Positions 10,498 to 20,068 of a stretch of 25,800 bases of DNA are shown here, one piece after another. A program made the translations under genes and the position numbers. The notes under the pieces are model-generated. The model searched no databases and was not told where the DNA came from. It saw only the letters and a list, made by a program, of their open reading frames with translations. Numbering within the stretch: position 1 is the stretch's first letter; each line of letters starts with the position of its first letter. Origin of the DNA: Saccoglossus kowalevskii (Eukaryota; Hemichordata; Enteropneusta; Harrimaniidae); the NCBI RefSeq assembly GCF_000003605.2, contig NW_003146322.1, forward strand, positions 1 through 25,800. Direction: 5' to 3'.

Positions 10498-13400
10498 CTG
10501 TGAAATTATTCAGAATATTTTTATGATGGCTATATTCATACAAAAAATTAAAAGGGAATTTTGTTTGCAACAACACAATACTACAACTCACTTTGGTAAC
10601 ATCCAGTTCATTAAATCAATAAAATCTTAGAAAGAACTCTCGTGTGCTGAGAGTATTGGAGACACATTAAAATTAATTCAAAATTTTAAGATTTGCTTTT
10701 CAAACAGGAAGCTTGGCAACTAATTTTTGTCTGCTATTTGAGATGCATAACATGAGAAAAATGTAATTCAAATTACAAAAAAATATAATACATTAATTAG
10801 TTCCAGAGTACCTCCACAATGAATTCATTTTTTAGATATCAGAAATGAGTTATTAATAGATAATCAAAATGTATGTCTGTGGATTACCTCAATAAGCCAA
10901 ATTAATTATTATGCATCGATTTAACTCTGTATATTGTTCCAGGGTGCACATGTACAAAGTTTCATTATAATGTGATGATTAATCCTAACTAAATTAGTGG
11001 AAAGCTGAAAAATAAATCATTATGCAAATTAGGTATTTTTTATAGATGTATATTAACCTAAAACAGTGTGTTATAGTAAATATGTACCAAGATTCATTGA
11101 ATTAAGATAAGTACTGTCACATACCATCTATGTACGAGGTTTCATTGAAATGTGATTAGAGCCTAACATTATGATTTATTATGCAAATTAGGTAATTAAA
11201 ATGATCAGATTTTAACCCAAAACTGAGCGGTTCTGTACATTGTTCTGGAGCATCAATGTACCAAGTTTAATTGAAATGGAATAATTAGTACATGTGATAT
11301 CAGCGTAAAAGCTGATAATTGGGTAATTATACAAATTAGTTGATTAATAAGCACACATTTTTACTTAAAATTAATCAGGTCTTTGGATTGTTTCATTGAA
11401 AACTAATGAAGTAATATTACTTGAAATATCAAAAGCTGAAAATTGACTGATTGTGCAAATTAGGTAATTAATATTTCACATATCCGTCTGTGCATCGTCC
11501 TATGTACTATGTAAGTTTCATTGAAATGTGATGATTAGTACCTGAGATATCAGTGAAAATCCGAAAATTGACTAATCATTATTAGCTAACTTATAATTAG
11601 CTAATCATAATTAGGTTAATTATATGCATAAATTTGTACCCAAACCTTATCACATCTGTGCATTAGTACAGAACATCTATGTACCAAGTTTCATTAAAAT
11701 ATAATGAATGGCTCTTTAGATATTAGTGGAACAGTCAAGGAACAGCTGGAAATTAAGTAATTATCATGCAAATGAAGTAATTAATATGTTTGAATTTCAA
11801 CCCAAATCTAATCAAATCTGCGCATTAGCCCAGAGCATCTATAGACCAACACACGGTTCTCACGGTTCTCAGTGGACAGACAGACACACACACCCATAAC
11901 AGACACATACAGACAGGGTAACTGAAAAAACTCCCATTGTGTGCTTCACACACGGGAGTTAAAAAAATTAAAAGGGGATTTTGTTTACAAAATCACAATA
12001 CTACAACTCACTGTTGTAACATCCAGTCCATTAACGACCGCATATTGATTTCCAACAGTTATATTGAATGTGGTAGTTATTGTTCTAACTTGGTCTGGTG
12101 TACTGTCTTCTCTTGGTTCAAACTTAGTTGTGACTTCAAAACGAGGCTTGTTGGTGCAGTCCTTTAGGAGAATGTACCAGCCTGTTCCTTGGAATGTATA
12201 TGCACGACTATCGAATGTCCTCATATGAGGATCACCTCTCACACCATCAGGAGGGCCTAATAAAAACATTAACTCACACGTTATGTATGAATGTTCTGCT
12301 TTTGTACATCACGAGAAATAAAAGTGGAGAAACACAAAAAAATGGCTCTTTATATCCTAATTGTTCACAGTCATCAATCAATTTATGTTACAGAAATAAT
12401 TTATTTAGCAAGGACGTGAATTACCATCAATACATTCGAATGGTAGTGCACCAGATATTATGGAGAAGACAGATCAATCACTATACTCACATTCGCAGAC
12501 TGCACCATCGTCCTGAAGGTTACAGTTGTAGTCATACCAATACGTGTTGCTAAAACTACAAATATAAGTTCATTGACTAAAATATAACTGCATAAGCCAC
12601 AATAAATTACTATACCATCTTTCGTCATTTGGAAATCGGATCAATCGTGGTCAGTCGGTTATTGATTTAATATATTGTAATTCAGAAACAATACAAACAG
12701 TCACTCCAAACAATTATTTGTCATTATTAATCTTAACTGTGACCGATCTATGTTTAAAGCGACATTAACATTACTTACCTAATATCAACACAATGCTCCT
12801 CTCCATTGTCATTATCTGGCTCTTCTAAATCCCAATTATTGTAAACAATGTCTTGATTATCAGTGTCGTAAGTGAATCGCCCTTCGTGGTCTAAATCGGT
12901 CACCCCAATCCAATAGAATTCTAGTGAATTCAAAATAAAACCAGGCAAGTGCAAGCAATTACTGGGCTACATATAATAAGATTTCATTGTTTCATGATTA
13001 AAATCCTTAATAGAAAGCGGTTAGACTTGCTACGACATATTTGTACCTGATGTTGGGAGTAAAGCAAATATAGCGTTGTATTCTTGCTCAGATTTGGGTT
13101 GTGCTAGTACACAACCCATAGCTTCACAACTTTCTTTACCTTCATACCAGTTTACTGGGCTGTCCACAAGTTTGTATATGCTCGTCGAACCTGCATATCA
13201 CACAGGGATAACGGTTAATAACATACCGATAAAATAATATCCATTAGCAACTAAAAAGGCACATATTCGGTGTAGCTGCTGAATAGTTTGATACAATTTC
13301 AAACTGTGTTATATAAAACCAATGTAATTGTCTTGCTACTAAGTGATGCAGTAACAGTGTTAATACGAACAACCACACGATAGATCCCAACAGTTAAATT

Positions 13401-14269
13401 GAAGCATTGAACACTTGTATTTTCCAAAACCGTGCACACATTTTCAGTACATTTAAACATGTTTTGTTGTAAACTTAGTAATTGATAGTGATAACACGTT
13501 CATAGTTACTGATTAACATACTGATATGGCATTGTCAGTGGTTTGCTAATAAAGAGAGTGTACTTACTCCTCTGCGCAAGCAGTCTCTGCATAAAAAGAA
13601 AGAATACAGCTGAGATGTTAGGTGTTAATGGCAAATGGCCAGTGTAATTTCGAACCAGTAAATTCTTCATTGGCGATGGAATACTTTACATATTTTTCGA
13701 TAGATGTTGACTATGCTACTGTGTTGTAGAAATATGGCAATTTTCAAAGAGAAAAATCGTGTTTTCAAGGACATTATGTATAATGAAGAATTTATCTATA
13801 AAATTTTTAGATTTTAGAAACCGAAAATAACCAACACAACATTAAGACATGTACATAAAATTGTTAAAACGTTTGATCAAAACAATGGTGCCTAAATTTA
13901 AATTTAGATGTGTACGCTAGAATGTATCATAAACTATTTTGCACAGCCCATAATACTTGTATTAGAAACAAATTTGAAAATGCTGAAATATAATTCCATA
14001 TAGTAATGATATCACCTTCCTATATGACATTTAAGCTTTTGTCTTTTCGCGTCTGAAAAGAATAGACTACGGTCGTTGATTTAATGATACAAATATATAA
14101 ATTTTAAATTGTATTCAGCATATATCAAACGAACAGAATGAAATATACGTGAATAGATGATAAGTGAGAATACACAGTACGTCGTAGATTAATAAGAGAG
14201 TAAACCTACCTCGTGCGGGACTGCTAGAGTCAAACTAGTAACCACAAGAATCAATAACAAACGTAACAT
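10207..14269 (-). CDS. Secreted C-type lectin / VWD-domain protein (7 exons)
   Basis: Seven exons, read from high to low coordinate: 14269-14210, 13586-13568, 13190-13047, 12920-12779, 12549-12491, 12256-12012 and 10497-10207. All introns are GT-AG. The phases agree at every junction and the sum is 960 nt: 319 residues plus TAA. Residues 1-17 or so form a signal peptide. Residues 30-141 are a C-type lectin-like domain, and 147-316 a von Willebrand factor D domain. The product should be secreted and N-glycosylated (NIT, NWT and NGS sites) and may bind calcium-dependent sugars or glycoproteins; the ligand is unknown. The lectin carries EPD where mannose binders have EPN and galactose binders QPD. 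The VWD has CGLMG in place of the usual CGLCG, so a CxxC pair is lost. The VWD sequence reminds me most of BMPER/zonadhesin-like domains. The stop lies inside a strong donor-like sequence, so the gene may continue into exons I did not find. Confidence 0.85.
10541..10614. repeat. Direct repeat copy 1: decayed duplicate of exon 6 end
   Basis: It matches 11961-12034 at a constant offset of 1420 bp, with 7 mismatches over 73 aligned bases (about 90% identity) and no gaps. It copies the last 23 coding bases of exon 6, the GTGAGT donor and about 50 bases of the intron start. It lies 43 bp upstream (in gene sense) of exon 7. The flanks diverge abruptly. Confidence 0.88.
10636..10654. repeat. Hairpin near left end of the intron insertion
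   Basis: ACTCTC, a 7-base loop GTGTGCT, then GAGAGT, a perfect 6-bp stem. The AACTCYC...GTGTGCT pattern is shared with the hairpin at the opposite end of the insertion. Confidence 0.6.
11874..11916. repeat. CAGA/CA-rich microsatellite
   Basis: Short run of ACAGACAGACACACACAC-type units with interruptions, following the last tandem core copy of the intron insertion and 12 bp before its terminal hairpin. Confidence 0.75.
11929..11960. repeat. Hairpin at right end of the intron insertion
   Basis: AACTCCC at 11929-11935 pairs with GGGAGTT at 11954-11960, and inner GTGTG with CACAC extends the stem. It ends at the exact base where the direct repeat at 11961 begins, marking it as the element terminus. 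Confidence 0.75.
11961..12034. repeat. Direct repeat copy 2: contains functional exon 6 donor
   Basis: Partner of 10541-10614. Positions 12012-12034 are coding (end of exon 6) and 11961-12011 are intron, including the GTGAGT donor. As the in-use copy it is presumably the ancestral sequence. Confidence 0.85.
12012..12256 (-). CDS. Exon 6: N-terminal half of the VWD domain
   Basis: 245 nt between an ATTAG acceptor and a GTGAGT donor. After a short CPPDGVR linker comes GDPHMRTFD, the classic VWD opening, then YTFQGTGWYILLKDC and FEVTTKFEPRED. The exon ends cleanly at phase 0 after LDVTT. Its last 23 nt and the following intron bases are duplicated 1420 bp away at 10541-10614. Confidence 0.92.
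12491..12549 (-). CDS. Exon 5: C-terminal end of the lectin domain
   Basis: 59 nt between a TTTTAG acceptor and a GTGAGT donor. They encode NTYWYDYNCNLQDDGAVCE. WYDYNC stands where WND-xx-C is usual, keeping the Trp and Asp but not the Asn, and VCE is the closing Cys of the domain. The exon ends in phase 1. Confidence 0.88.
12779..12920 (-). CDS. Exon 4: lectin core with WIG and EPD motifs
   Basis: 142 nt between a CACTAG acceptor and a GTAAGTAA donor. The encoded part contains FYWIGVTDLDHEG (the WIG landmark), NNWDLEEPDND and GEEHCVDI, the third lectin Cys region. EPD occupies the position of the calcium-2 sugar-specificity tripeptide. The exon ends in phase 2. Confidence 0.9.
13047..13190 (-). 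CDS. Exon 3: N-terminal third of the lectin domain
   Basis: The acceptor ends TGCAG and the donor is GTACAA, weaker than the others. The 144 nt encode the start of a C-type lectin-like domain: YKLVDSPVNWYEGKESC followed by LAQPKSEQEY, the usual W-x(6)-C and LAxPxSxxE landmarks. An extra Cys lies five residues after the first lectin Cys (in MGCV). The exon ends in phase 1. Confidence 0.88.
13568..13586 (-). CDS. Exon 2: 19-nt microexon linker
   Basis: A pyrimidine-rich tract and TGCAG acceptor precede 19 nt encoding RLLAQR plus one base, then a consensus GTAAGTA donor. It converts phase 0 to phase 1, exactly what exon 3 needs. Joining exon 1 straight to exon 3 would break the frame, so the microexon is supported by frame as well as by sites. 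Confidence 0.7.
14210..14269 (-). CDS. Exon 1: start codon and signal peptide
   Basis: ATG at 14269-14267 opens 20 codons ending in GAG, followed by a GTAGGT donor. The peptide MLRLLLILVVTSLTLAVPHE has a basic residue, a hydrophobic core and a likely cleavage point after LTLA. The exon ends in phase 0. The frame and signal peptide decide this start. Confidence 0.85.
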
Positions 14270-15200
14270 CGTTTATGTATTTTCTACAATACTCTTCAAC
14301 ATAAAATGCTATATGGAGACTCCAGACAAACAATCATGCAACTGATAGATTTGGTCCGTTCGGCCAAATTTAAAGATTTTTTTGCTGACGCGCGTGTTAA
14401 ATAATCCCTCCATTTGGAAGCATTTCTATTGGCCAAATAAAATATTGCACACGTAAGTGACTTTATTTGCGCATGTTCTGTTTCATTCCTTGCTAGGCGA
14501 CTGCTGGGAATGGTTGGTAGCTGAGAAAATACACTAAGGCTTGCCATGAGTAATGCACACTACTGAGTAAAACAGCGGACATACTCGTACACTACATTGG
14601 TACATATCATTTCGTGCTAAGTGTTGCTCTTAATACAGTATAGGTTATGGGAACATTGTGTCTAGATTGAGTGATTAGAAATTAATTGTTCATTCTGTTC
14701 TCATCATTTTTTCAATATTTGGCAACCATGTACACGTTATCTTGATAAGTCAAAGTAAATGTATTTGCATACACATGTTACAAAACAGCTCCTGCAAGAA
14801 ATACTGTTTTTTGGCTACTCTTGTGAGTATAAAACTGTTCCACGCTGTCTGGTACGTTTCATTTGATTTTAGACGTCTTCAGCTGTTTTTGAACGTGAGC
14901 CTTTTCCGGCCCCTGATAACGCGTGTTCAATATAACGGCCCCCACCATGAGCACTTCACATTCCAATTTGTTTGGAGGACTGCCCCTAAATTATGAAGTC
15001 CAGTATGAATCTATGCCGATTTTAATATTTAAGGTATGTCCATACAGTTGATCCGCGTAATATATGTTGCTTCTAGGGTTAATGGAAGTGTTACTATTTT
15101 TCTCGATTTGAACAAGCGTATTGAGCTAGTGTGCACTGTTATTGTCATCGTGAAAGATTTTAAAATTCACGTTGATGCGTTGAAGCACAAGATAAGCCAG
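14270..15200. other. Spacer between lectin gene and satellite; promoter not resolved
   Basis: It must include the upstream region of the minus-strand lectin gene, but I see no clear TATA box or initiator at a convincing distance from the ATG at 14269. Small frames (14296-14547 minus, 14742-14996 plus) have no recognisable motifs. Sequence up to 15200 has no counterpart in the satellite units. Confidence 0.5.
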
Positions 15201-16415
15201 CGACTAAAGTTGTCTTGTCGGGAGTGGCCCCTTTGATTTCTTGTGATACTTATAAAAAAACGTTTCTGTCGTACGAAACATTCGAACAATACCTCTTATA
15301 TTAGCCCTACGTATTGCGCGGTGTTGATCGTAGCAAACTAACGGATTTTGCTCCAGCATGCAGCCATATGCAGTCACGGTAGATTTGTTTGCAATCGGCA
15401 TGCATTGAAACACGACTGTTTATGACGCATTACAGACAAAAAATAATAACTCCATTCAAGACTACTTTTTAACGCGAGATTACCCAAATTATTTCATCAG
15501 TTACGAGACAACACGGAATAGTAATTTATAAACAGAAGTTCATGTCTATCCATCCTAAAAAAATAAAAGTGAATTTTAGATATCCACCTCCAATGTGACA
15601 CCGGAGATCGAACGCATTGTTATGTTCACTGTGCATGGCTGTGGTCGAGGGGGGGGGAGGTAATGAGCGTCGGCCCGTATTATGATACTAAGCCCCCGAC
15701 ACTGTTCATGTTGGGTGGGCTACTTTAGGGTGTAAAATACACACCCAAAGCAATTGCAAGGACATTTCCAATAGATCAATGAAAATACAAACTCTTAAAC
15801 TTAATCGAAAAAAAAGACGATGTGATCACTCCTGTATAATCCCAAGATAACAAAAAATCTATCGATCACTGAAAATCTGGTTGTCACATAAGTCTGATTT
15901 TTTTTTTTTTTTTTTTTTTTTTAGTTTGGGACTTTGTATTGCAAATGAAGCTACTCTAAATAGCTGCATTGGCGAACATAATGCAACCATGGAAACATCT
16001 ATTGAAAAAGATGACCTGGTTTGTTAAACGAGGGCTGTTCCAACTAGTGAATTAATAATGTCAGCCAAACATTCTCTGTGCATTATATTTTTCTCGTTCG
16101 TTTATCTGACTTAAGACGCCGAGAACTGACAAACTGTCATACGAAATTAAACCTGGTGCAGAACTAATAAGAACCAATGTCAACAAATGTATGGTACGAG
16201 ATCCATCCATCTTTCTTTTCCCATCATGTTATCTGATGATGGAGATGATATGGAGTCCATTGCATCTGATGTGCCTAACCTGATCTTGCATGACGATTCT
16301 CTCAAATGGACTGAAAATTTACTATCTCATGAAACACTGGTTTTATTAGCCCCCGCCGGATCTGCGTCCACGGCGAGGGTTAATAATATGGGTTGTGTCT
16401 GTGCATCCGTCTGTG
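15201..16415 (+). repeat. Satellite unit 1 (edge unit)
   Basis: 1215 bp. The first about 450 bp are the most diverged of any left-side unit, with a G-rich tract at about 15650 followed by TAATGAGCG where inner units have ATAAGCG. The poly-T is 25. The end part, around 16187, closely matches the end of unit 7. Confidence 0.92.
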
Positions 16416-17630
16416 CGACTAAAGTTGTCCTGTCGGGAGTGGACCCTTTGATTTCTAGTGATACTATAAACAAAAAAAGGTTTCTGTCGTACGAAACATC
16501 CGAACAAAACCTCTTATATTAGCTCTACGTATTGCGCGGTGTTGATCATAGCAAACAAACGGACTTTGCTCCAGCATGCAGCCATATGCAGTCACAGTAG
16601 ATTTGTTTGCAATCGGCATGCATTGAAACACGACTGCTTATGACGCATTACATACAAAAATTAATAACTCCATTCAAGACTACTTTTTAACGCGAGATTA
16701 CCCAAATTATTTCATCAGTCACGAGACAACACGGAATAGATATTTATAAACAGAAAACAGAAGTTTATGTCTATCCATCCTAAAAAAGATAAAACTTAAT
16801 TTTTGATCTCCACCTCCAAAGTAACAGCGGAGATCGAACGCATTATGTTCACTGTGCATGGCTGTGGTCGAGCGGTGGGGAAGGGGTTATAAGCGTCGGC
16901 CCGTATTATGATACTAAGCCCCCGACACTGTTCATGTTGGGTGGGCTACTTTAGGGTGTAAAATACACACCCAAAGCAATTGCAAGGACATTTCCAATAG
17001 ATCAATGAAAATACAAACTCTAAAACTTAATCGAAAAAAAAGACGATGTGATCACTTCTGTATAATCCCAAGATAACAAAAAAATCTATCGATCACTGAA
17101 AATCTGGTTATCACAAAAGTCTGATTTTTTTTTTCTAGTTTGGCACTTTGTATTGCAAATGAAGCTACTCTAAATAGCTGCATTGGCGAACATAATGCAA
17201 CCATGGAAACATCTATTGAAAAAGATGAACAGGTTTGTTAAACGAGGGCTGTTACCACTAGTGAATTAATAATGTCAGCCAAACATTCTCTGTGCCATCA
17301 TATTTTTCTCGTTTGTTTATCTGCTTCAAGACGCCGAGAACTGACAAACTGACAGACGAAATTAAACCTGGTGCAGAACTAATAAGAACCAATGTCAACA
17401 AATGTATGGTACGAGATCCACCCACCTTTCTTTTCCCATCATGTTATCTGATGATGGAGATGATATGGAGTCCATTGCATCTGATGTGCCAAACCTGATC
17501 TTGCATGACGATTCTCTCAAATGAACTGAACATTTAATATCTCATGAAAAACTGGTTTTATTAGCCCCCGCCGGATCTGCGTCCTGGGCGAGGGATAATA
17601 ATATGGGTTGTGTCTGTGCATCCGTCTGTG
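16416..17630 (+). repeat. Satellite unit 2
   Basis: 1215 bp, short poly-T (T10 followed by CTAG). Nearly identical to unit 8. A stop (AAATGA) interrupts the small frame found in most other units. Confidence 0.93.
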
Positions 17631-18841
17631 CGACTAAAGTTGTCCTGTCGGGAGTGGATCCTTTGATTTCTAGTGATACTATAAACAAAAAAAAAAAGGT
17701 TTCTGTTGTACGAAACATCCGAACAAAACCTCTTATATTAGCCCTACGTATTGCGCGGTGTTGATCATAGCAAACAAACGGACTTTGCTCCAGCATGCAG
17801 CCATATGCAGTCACAGTAGATTTGTTTGCAATCGGCATGCATTGAAACACGACTGCTTATGACGCATTACATACAAAAATTAATAACTCCATTCAAGACT
17901 ACTTTTTAACGCGAGATTACCCAAATTATTTCATCAGTCACGAGACAACACGGAATAGATATTTATAAACAGAAGTTTATGTCTATCCATCCTAAAAAAA
18001 ATAAAACTTAATTTTTGATATCCACCTCCAAAGTAACAGCGGAGATCGAACGCATTATGTTCACTGTGCATGGCTGTGGTCGAGGGGTGGGGAAGGGGTA
18101 ATAAGCGTCGGCCCGTATTATGATACTAAGCCCCCGACACTGTTCATGTTGGGTGGGCTACTTTAGGGTGTAAAATACACACCCAAAGCAATTGCAAGGA
18201 CATTTCCAATAGATCAATGAAAATACAAACTCTAAAACTTAATCGAAAAAAAAGACGATGTGATCACTTCTGTATAATCCCAAGATAACAAAAAAATCTA
18301 TCGATCACTGAAAATCTGGTTATCACAAAAGTCTGATTTTTTTTTTCTAGTTTGGGACTTTGTATTGCAAATGAAGCTACTCTAAATAGCTGCATTGGCG
18401 AACATAATGCAACCATGAAACATCTATTGAAAAAGATGAACAGGTTTGTTAAACGAGGGATGTTACCACTAGTGAATTAATAATGTCAGCCAAACATTCT
18501 CTGTGCCATCATATTTTTCTCGTTTGTTTATCTGACTTAAGACGCCGAGAACTGACAAACTGACATACGAAATTAAACCTGGTGCAGAACTAATAAGAAC
18601 CAATGTCAACAAATGTATGGTACGAGATCCACTCATCTTTCTTTTCCCATCATGTTATCTGATGATGGAGATGATATGGTGTCCATAGCATCTGATGTGC
18701 CTAACCTGATCTTGCATGACGATTCTCTCAAATGGACTGAAAATTTACTATGTCATGAAACACTGGTTTTATTAGCCCCCGCCGGATCTGCGTCCAGGGC
18801 GAGGGCTAATAATATGGGTTGTGTCTGTGCATCCGTATGTG
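17631..18841 (+). repeat. Satellite unit 3
   Basis: 1211 bp, short poly-T (T10-CTAG). The first half is like unit 2, the last part like units 4-6, so it looks like a hybrid between two unit types. Confidence 0.93.
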
Positions 18842-19551
18842 CGACTAAAGTTGTCCTGTCGGGAGTGGACCCTTTGATTTCTAGTGATACTATAAACAAA
18901 AAAAGGTTTCTGTCGTACGAAACATCCGAACAAAACCACTTATATTAGCCCTACGATATTGCGCGGTATTGATCATAGCAAACAAACGGAGTTTGCTCCA
19001 GCATGCAGCCATATGAAGTCACGGTAGATTTGTTTACAATCTGAATGCATTGAAACACGACTGTTTATGACGCATTACAGACAAAAATTAACAACTCCAT
19101 TCAAGACTACTTTTTAACGCGAGATTACTCAAATTATTTCATCAGTCACGAGACAACACGGAATAGTTATTTATAAACAGAAAACAGAAGTTTATGTCTA
19201 TCCATCCTAAAAAAGATAAAACTTAATTTTTGATCTCCACCTCCAAAGTAACAACGGAGATCGAACGCATTATGTTCACTGTGCATGGCTGTGGTCGAGC
19301 GGTGGGGAAGGGGTTATAAGCGTCGGCCCGTATTATGATACTAAGCCCCCGACACTGTTCATGTTGGATGGGCTACTTTAGGGTGTAAAATACACACCCA
19401 AAGCAATTGCAAGGACATTTCCAATAGATCAATGAAAATACAAACTCTAAAACTTAATCGAAAAAAAAGACGATGTGATCACTTCTGTATAATCCCAAGA
19501 TAACAAAAAAATCTATCGATCACTGAAAATCTGGTTGTCACATAAGTCTGA

Positions 19552-19574
19552 TTTTTTTTTTTTTTTTTTTTTTT
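19552..19574 (+). repeat. Poly-T tract of the satellite unit (unit 4 shown)
   Basis: A T23 run between GTCTGA and AGTTTGGGAC. Equivalent runs in units 1-8 are about 25, 10, 10, 23, 22, 23, 22 and 10 long. The short ones end in CTAG, so tract type defines two unit classes. Confidence 0.85.
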
Positions 19575-19995
19575 AGTTTGGGACTTTGTATTGCAAATGA
19601 AGCTACTCTAAATAGCTGCATTGGCGAACATAATGCAACCATGGAAACATCTATTGAAAAAGATGACCTGGTTTGTTAAACGAGGGCTGTTCCAACTAGT
19701 GAATTAATAATGTCAGCCAAACATTCTCTGTGCCATCATATTTTTCTCGTTTGTTTATCTGACTTAAGACGCCGAGAACTGACAAACTGACACACGAAAT
19801 TAAACCTGGTGCAGAACTAATAAGAACCAATGTCAACAAATGTATGGTACGAGATCCACTCATCTTTCTTTTCCCATCATGTTATCTGATGATGGAGATG
19901 ATATGGTGTCCATAGCATCTGATGTGCCTAACCTGATCTTGCATGACGATTCTCTCAAATGGACTGAAAATTTACTATGTCATGAAACACTGGTT

Positions 19996-20039
19996 TTATT
20001 AGCCCCCGCCGGATCTGCGTCCAGGGCGAGGGCTAATAA
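19996..20039. repeat. Hairpin inside each satellite unit (unit 4 shown)
   Basis: TTATTAGCCC pairs with GGGCTAATAA. After one mismatch CGCC pairs with GGCG, and GGA/TCC can close the inner loop, giving about 17 paired bases in 44. The same position is perfect in the outer stem of units 3-6. One or more arm bases are changed in units 1, 2, 7 and 8. It lies 30 bp before the point in the unit where the array begins at 15201. Confidence 0.75.
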
Positions 20040-20068
20040 TATGGGTTGTGTCTGTGCATCCGTATGTG

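Larger units (their letters stand above)
10615..11960. mobile_element. Intron insertion, possibly Helentron/pearl-like non-autonomous element
   Basis: 1346 bp lie exactly between the two 74-bp direct repeats. Inside are at least six diverged copies of a 120-170-bp unit (around 10948, 11127, 11251, 11380, 11505 and 11674). Each carries a TACCAAGTTTCATTGAAATG-like segment and most a GCAAATTAGGTAATTAA-like segment. A CAGA/CA-rich microsatellite follows at 11874-11916, then a terminal hairpin at 11929-11960. A second hairpin lies near the other end (10636-10654). There is no coding capacity. Tandem core, microsatellite and end hairpin are the known layout of DINE-1/pearl/Helentron derivatives. 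A 74-bp flanking duplication is not usual for that class, so the assignment is tentative. Confidence 0.55.
18842..20068 (+). repeat. Satellite unit 4
   Basis: 1227 bp, long poly-T (T23). Belongs to the highly homogenised inner group with units 5 and 6. Confidence 0.94.

Noticed and set aside
10397-10630. Plus-strand frame overlapping exon 7
   Set aside because: It is the antisense shadow of the VWD exon.
12194-12553. Plus-strand 119-residue frame
   Set aside because: It runs antisense across lectin and VWD exons and an intron; the minus-strand reading has clear domain motifs and phase-consistent splice sites.
16865-16890. tRNA-like box A (TGGTCGAGCGGT) in the satellite unit, with a box-B-like GTTCGATCTCC nearby
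   Set aside because: The two lie on opposite strands, so they cannot form one Pol III promoter, and no cloverleaf with an acceptor stem could be drawn.
17542-17850. Minus-strand 102-residue frame in the satellite units (also 24871-25179)
   Set aside because: It is identical only because units 2 and 8 are copies of each other; it is disrupted in other units and has no recognisable motif.
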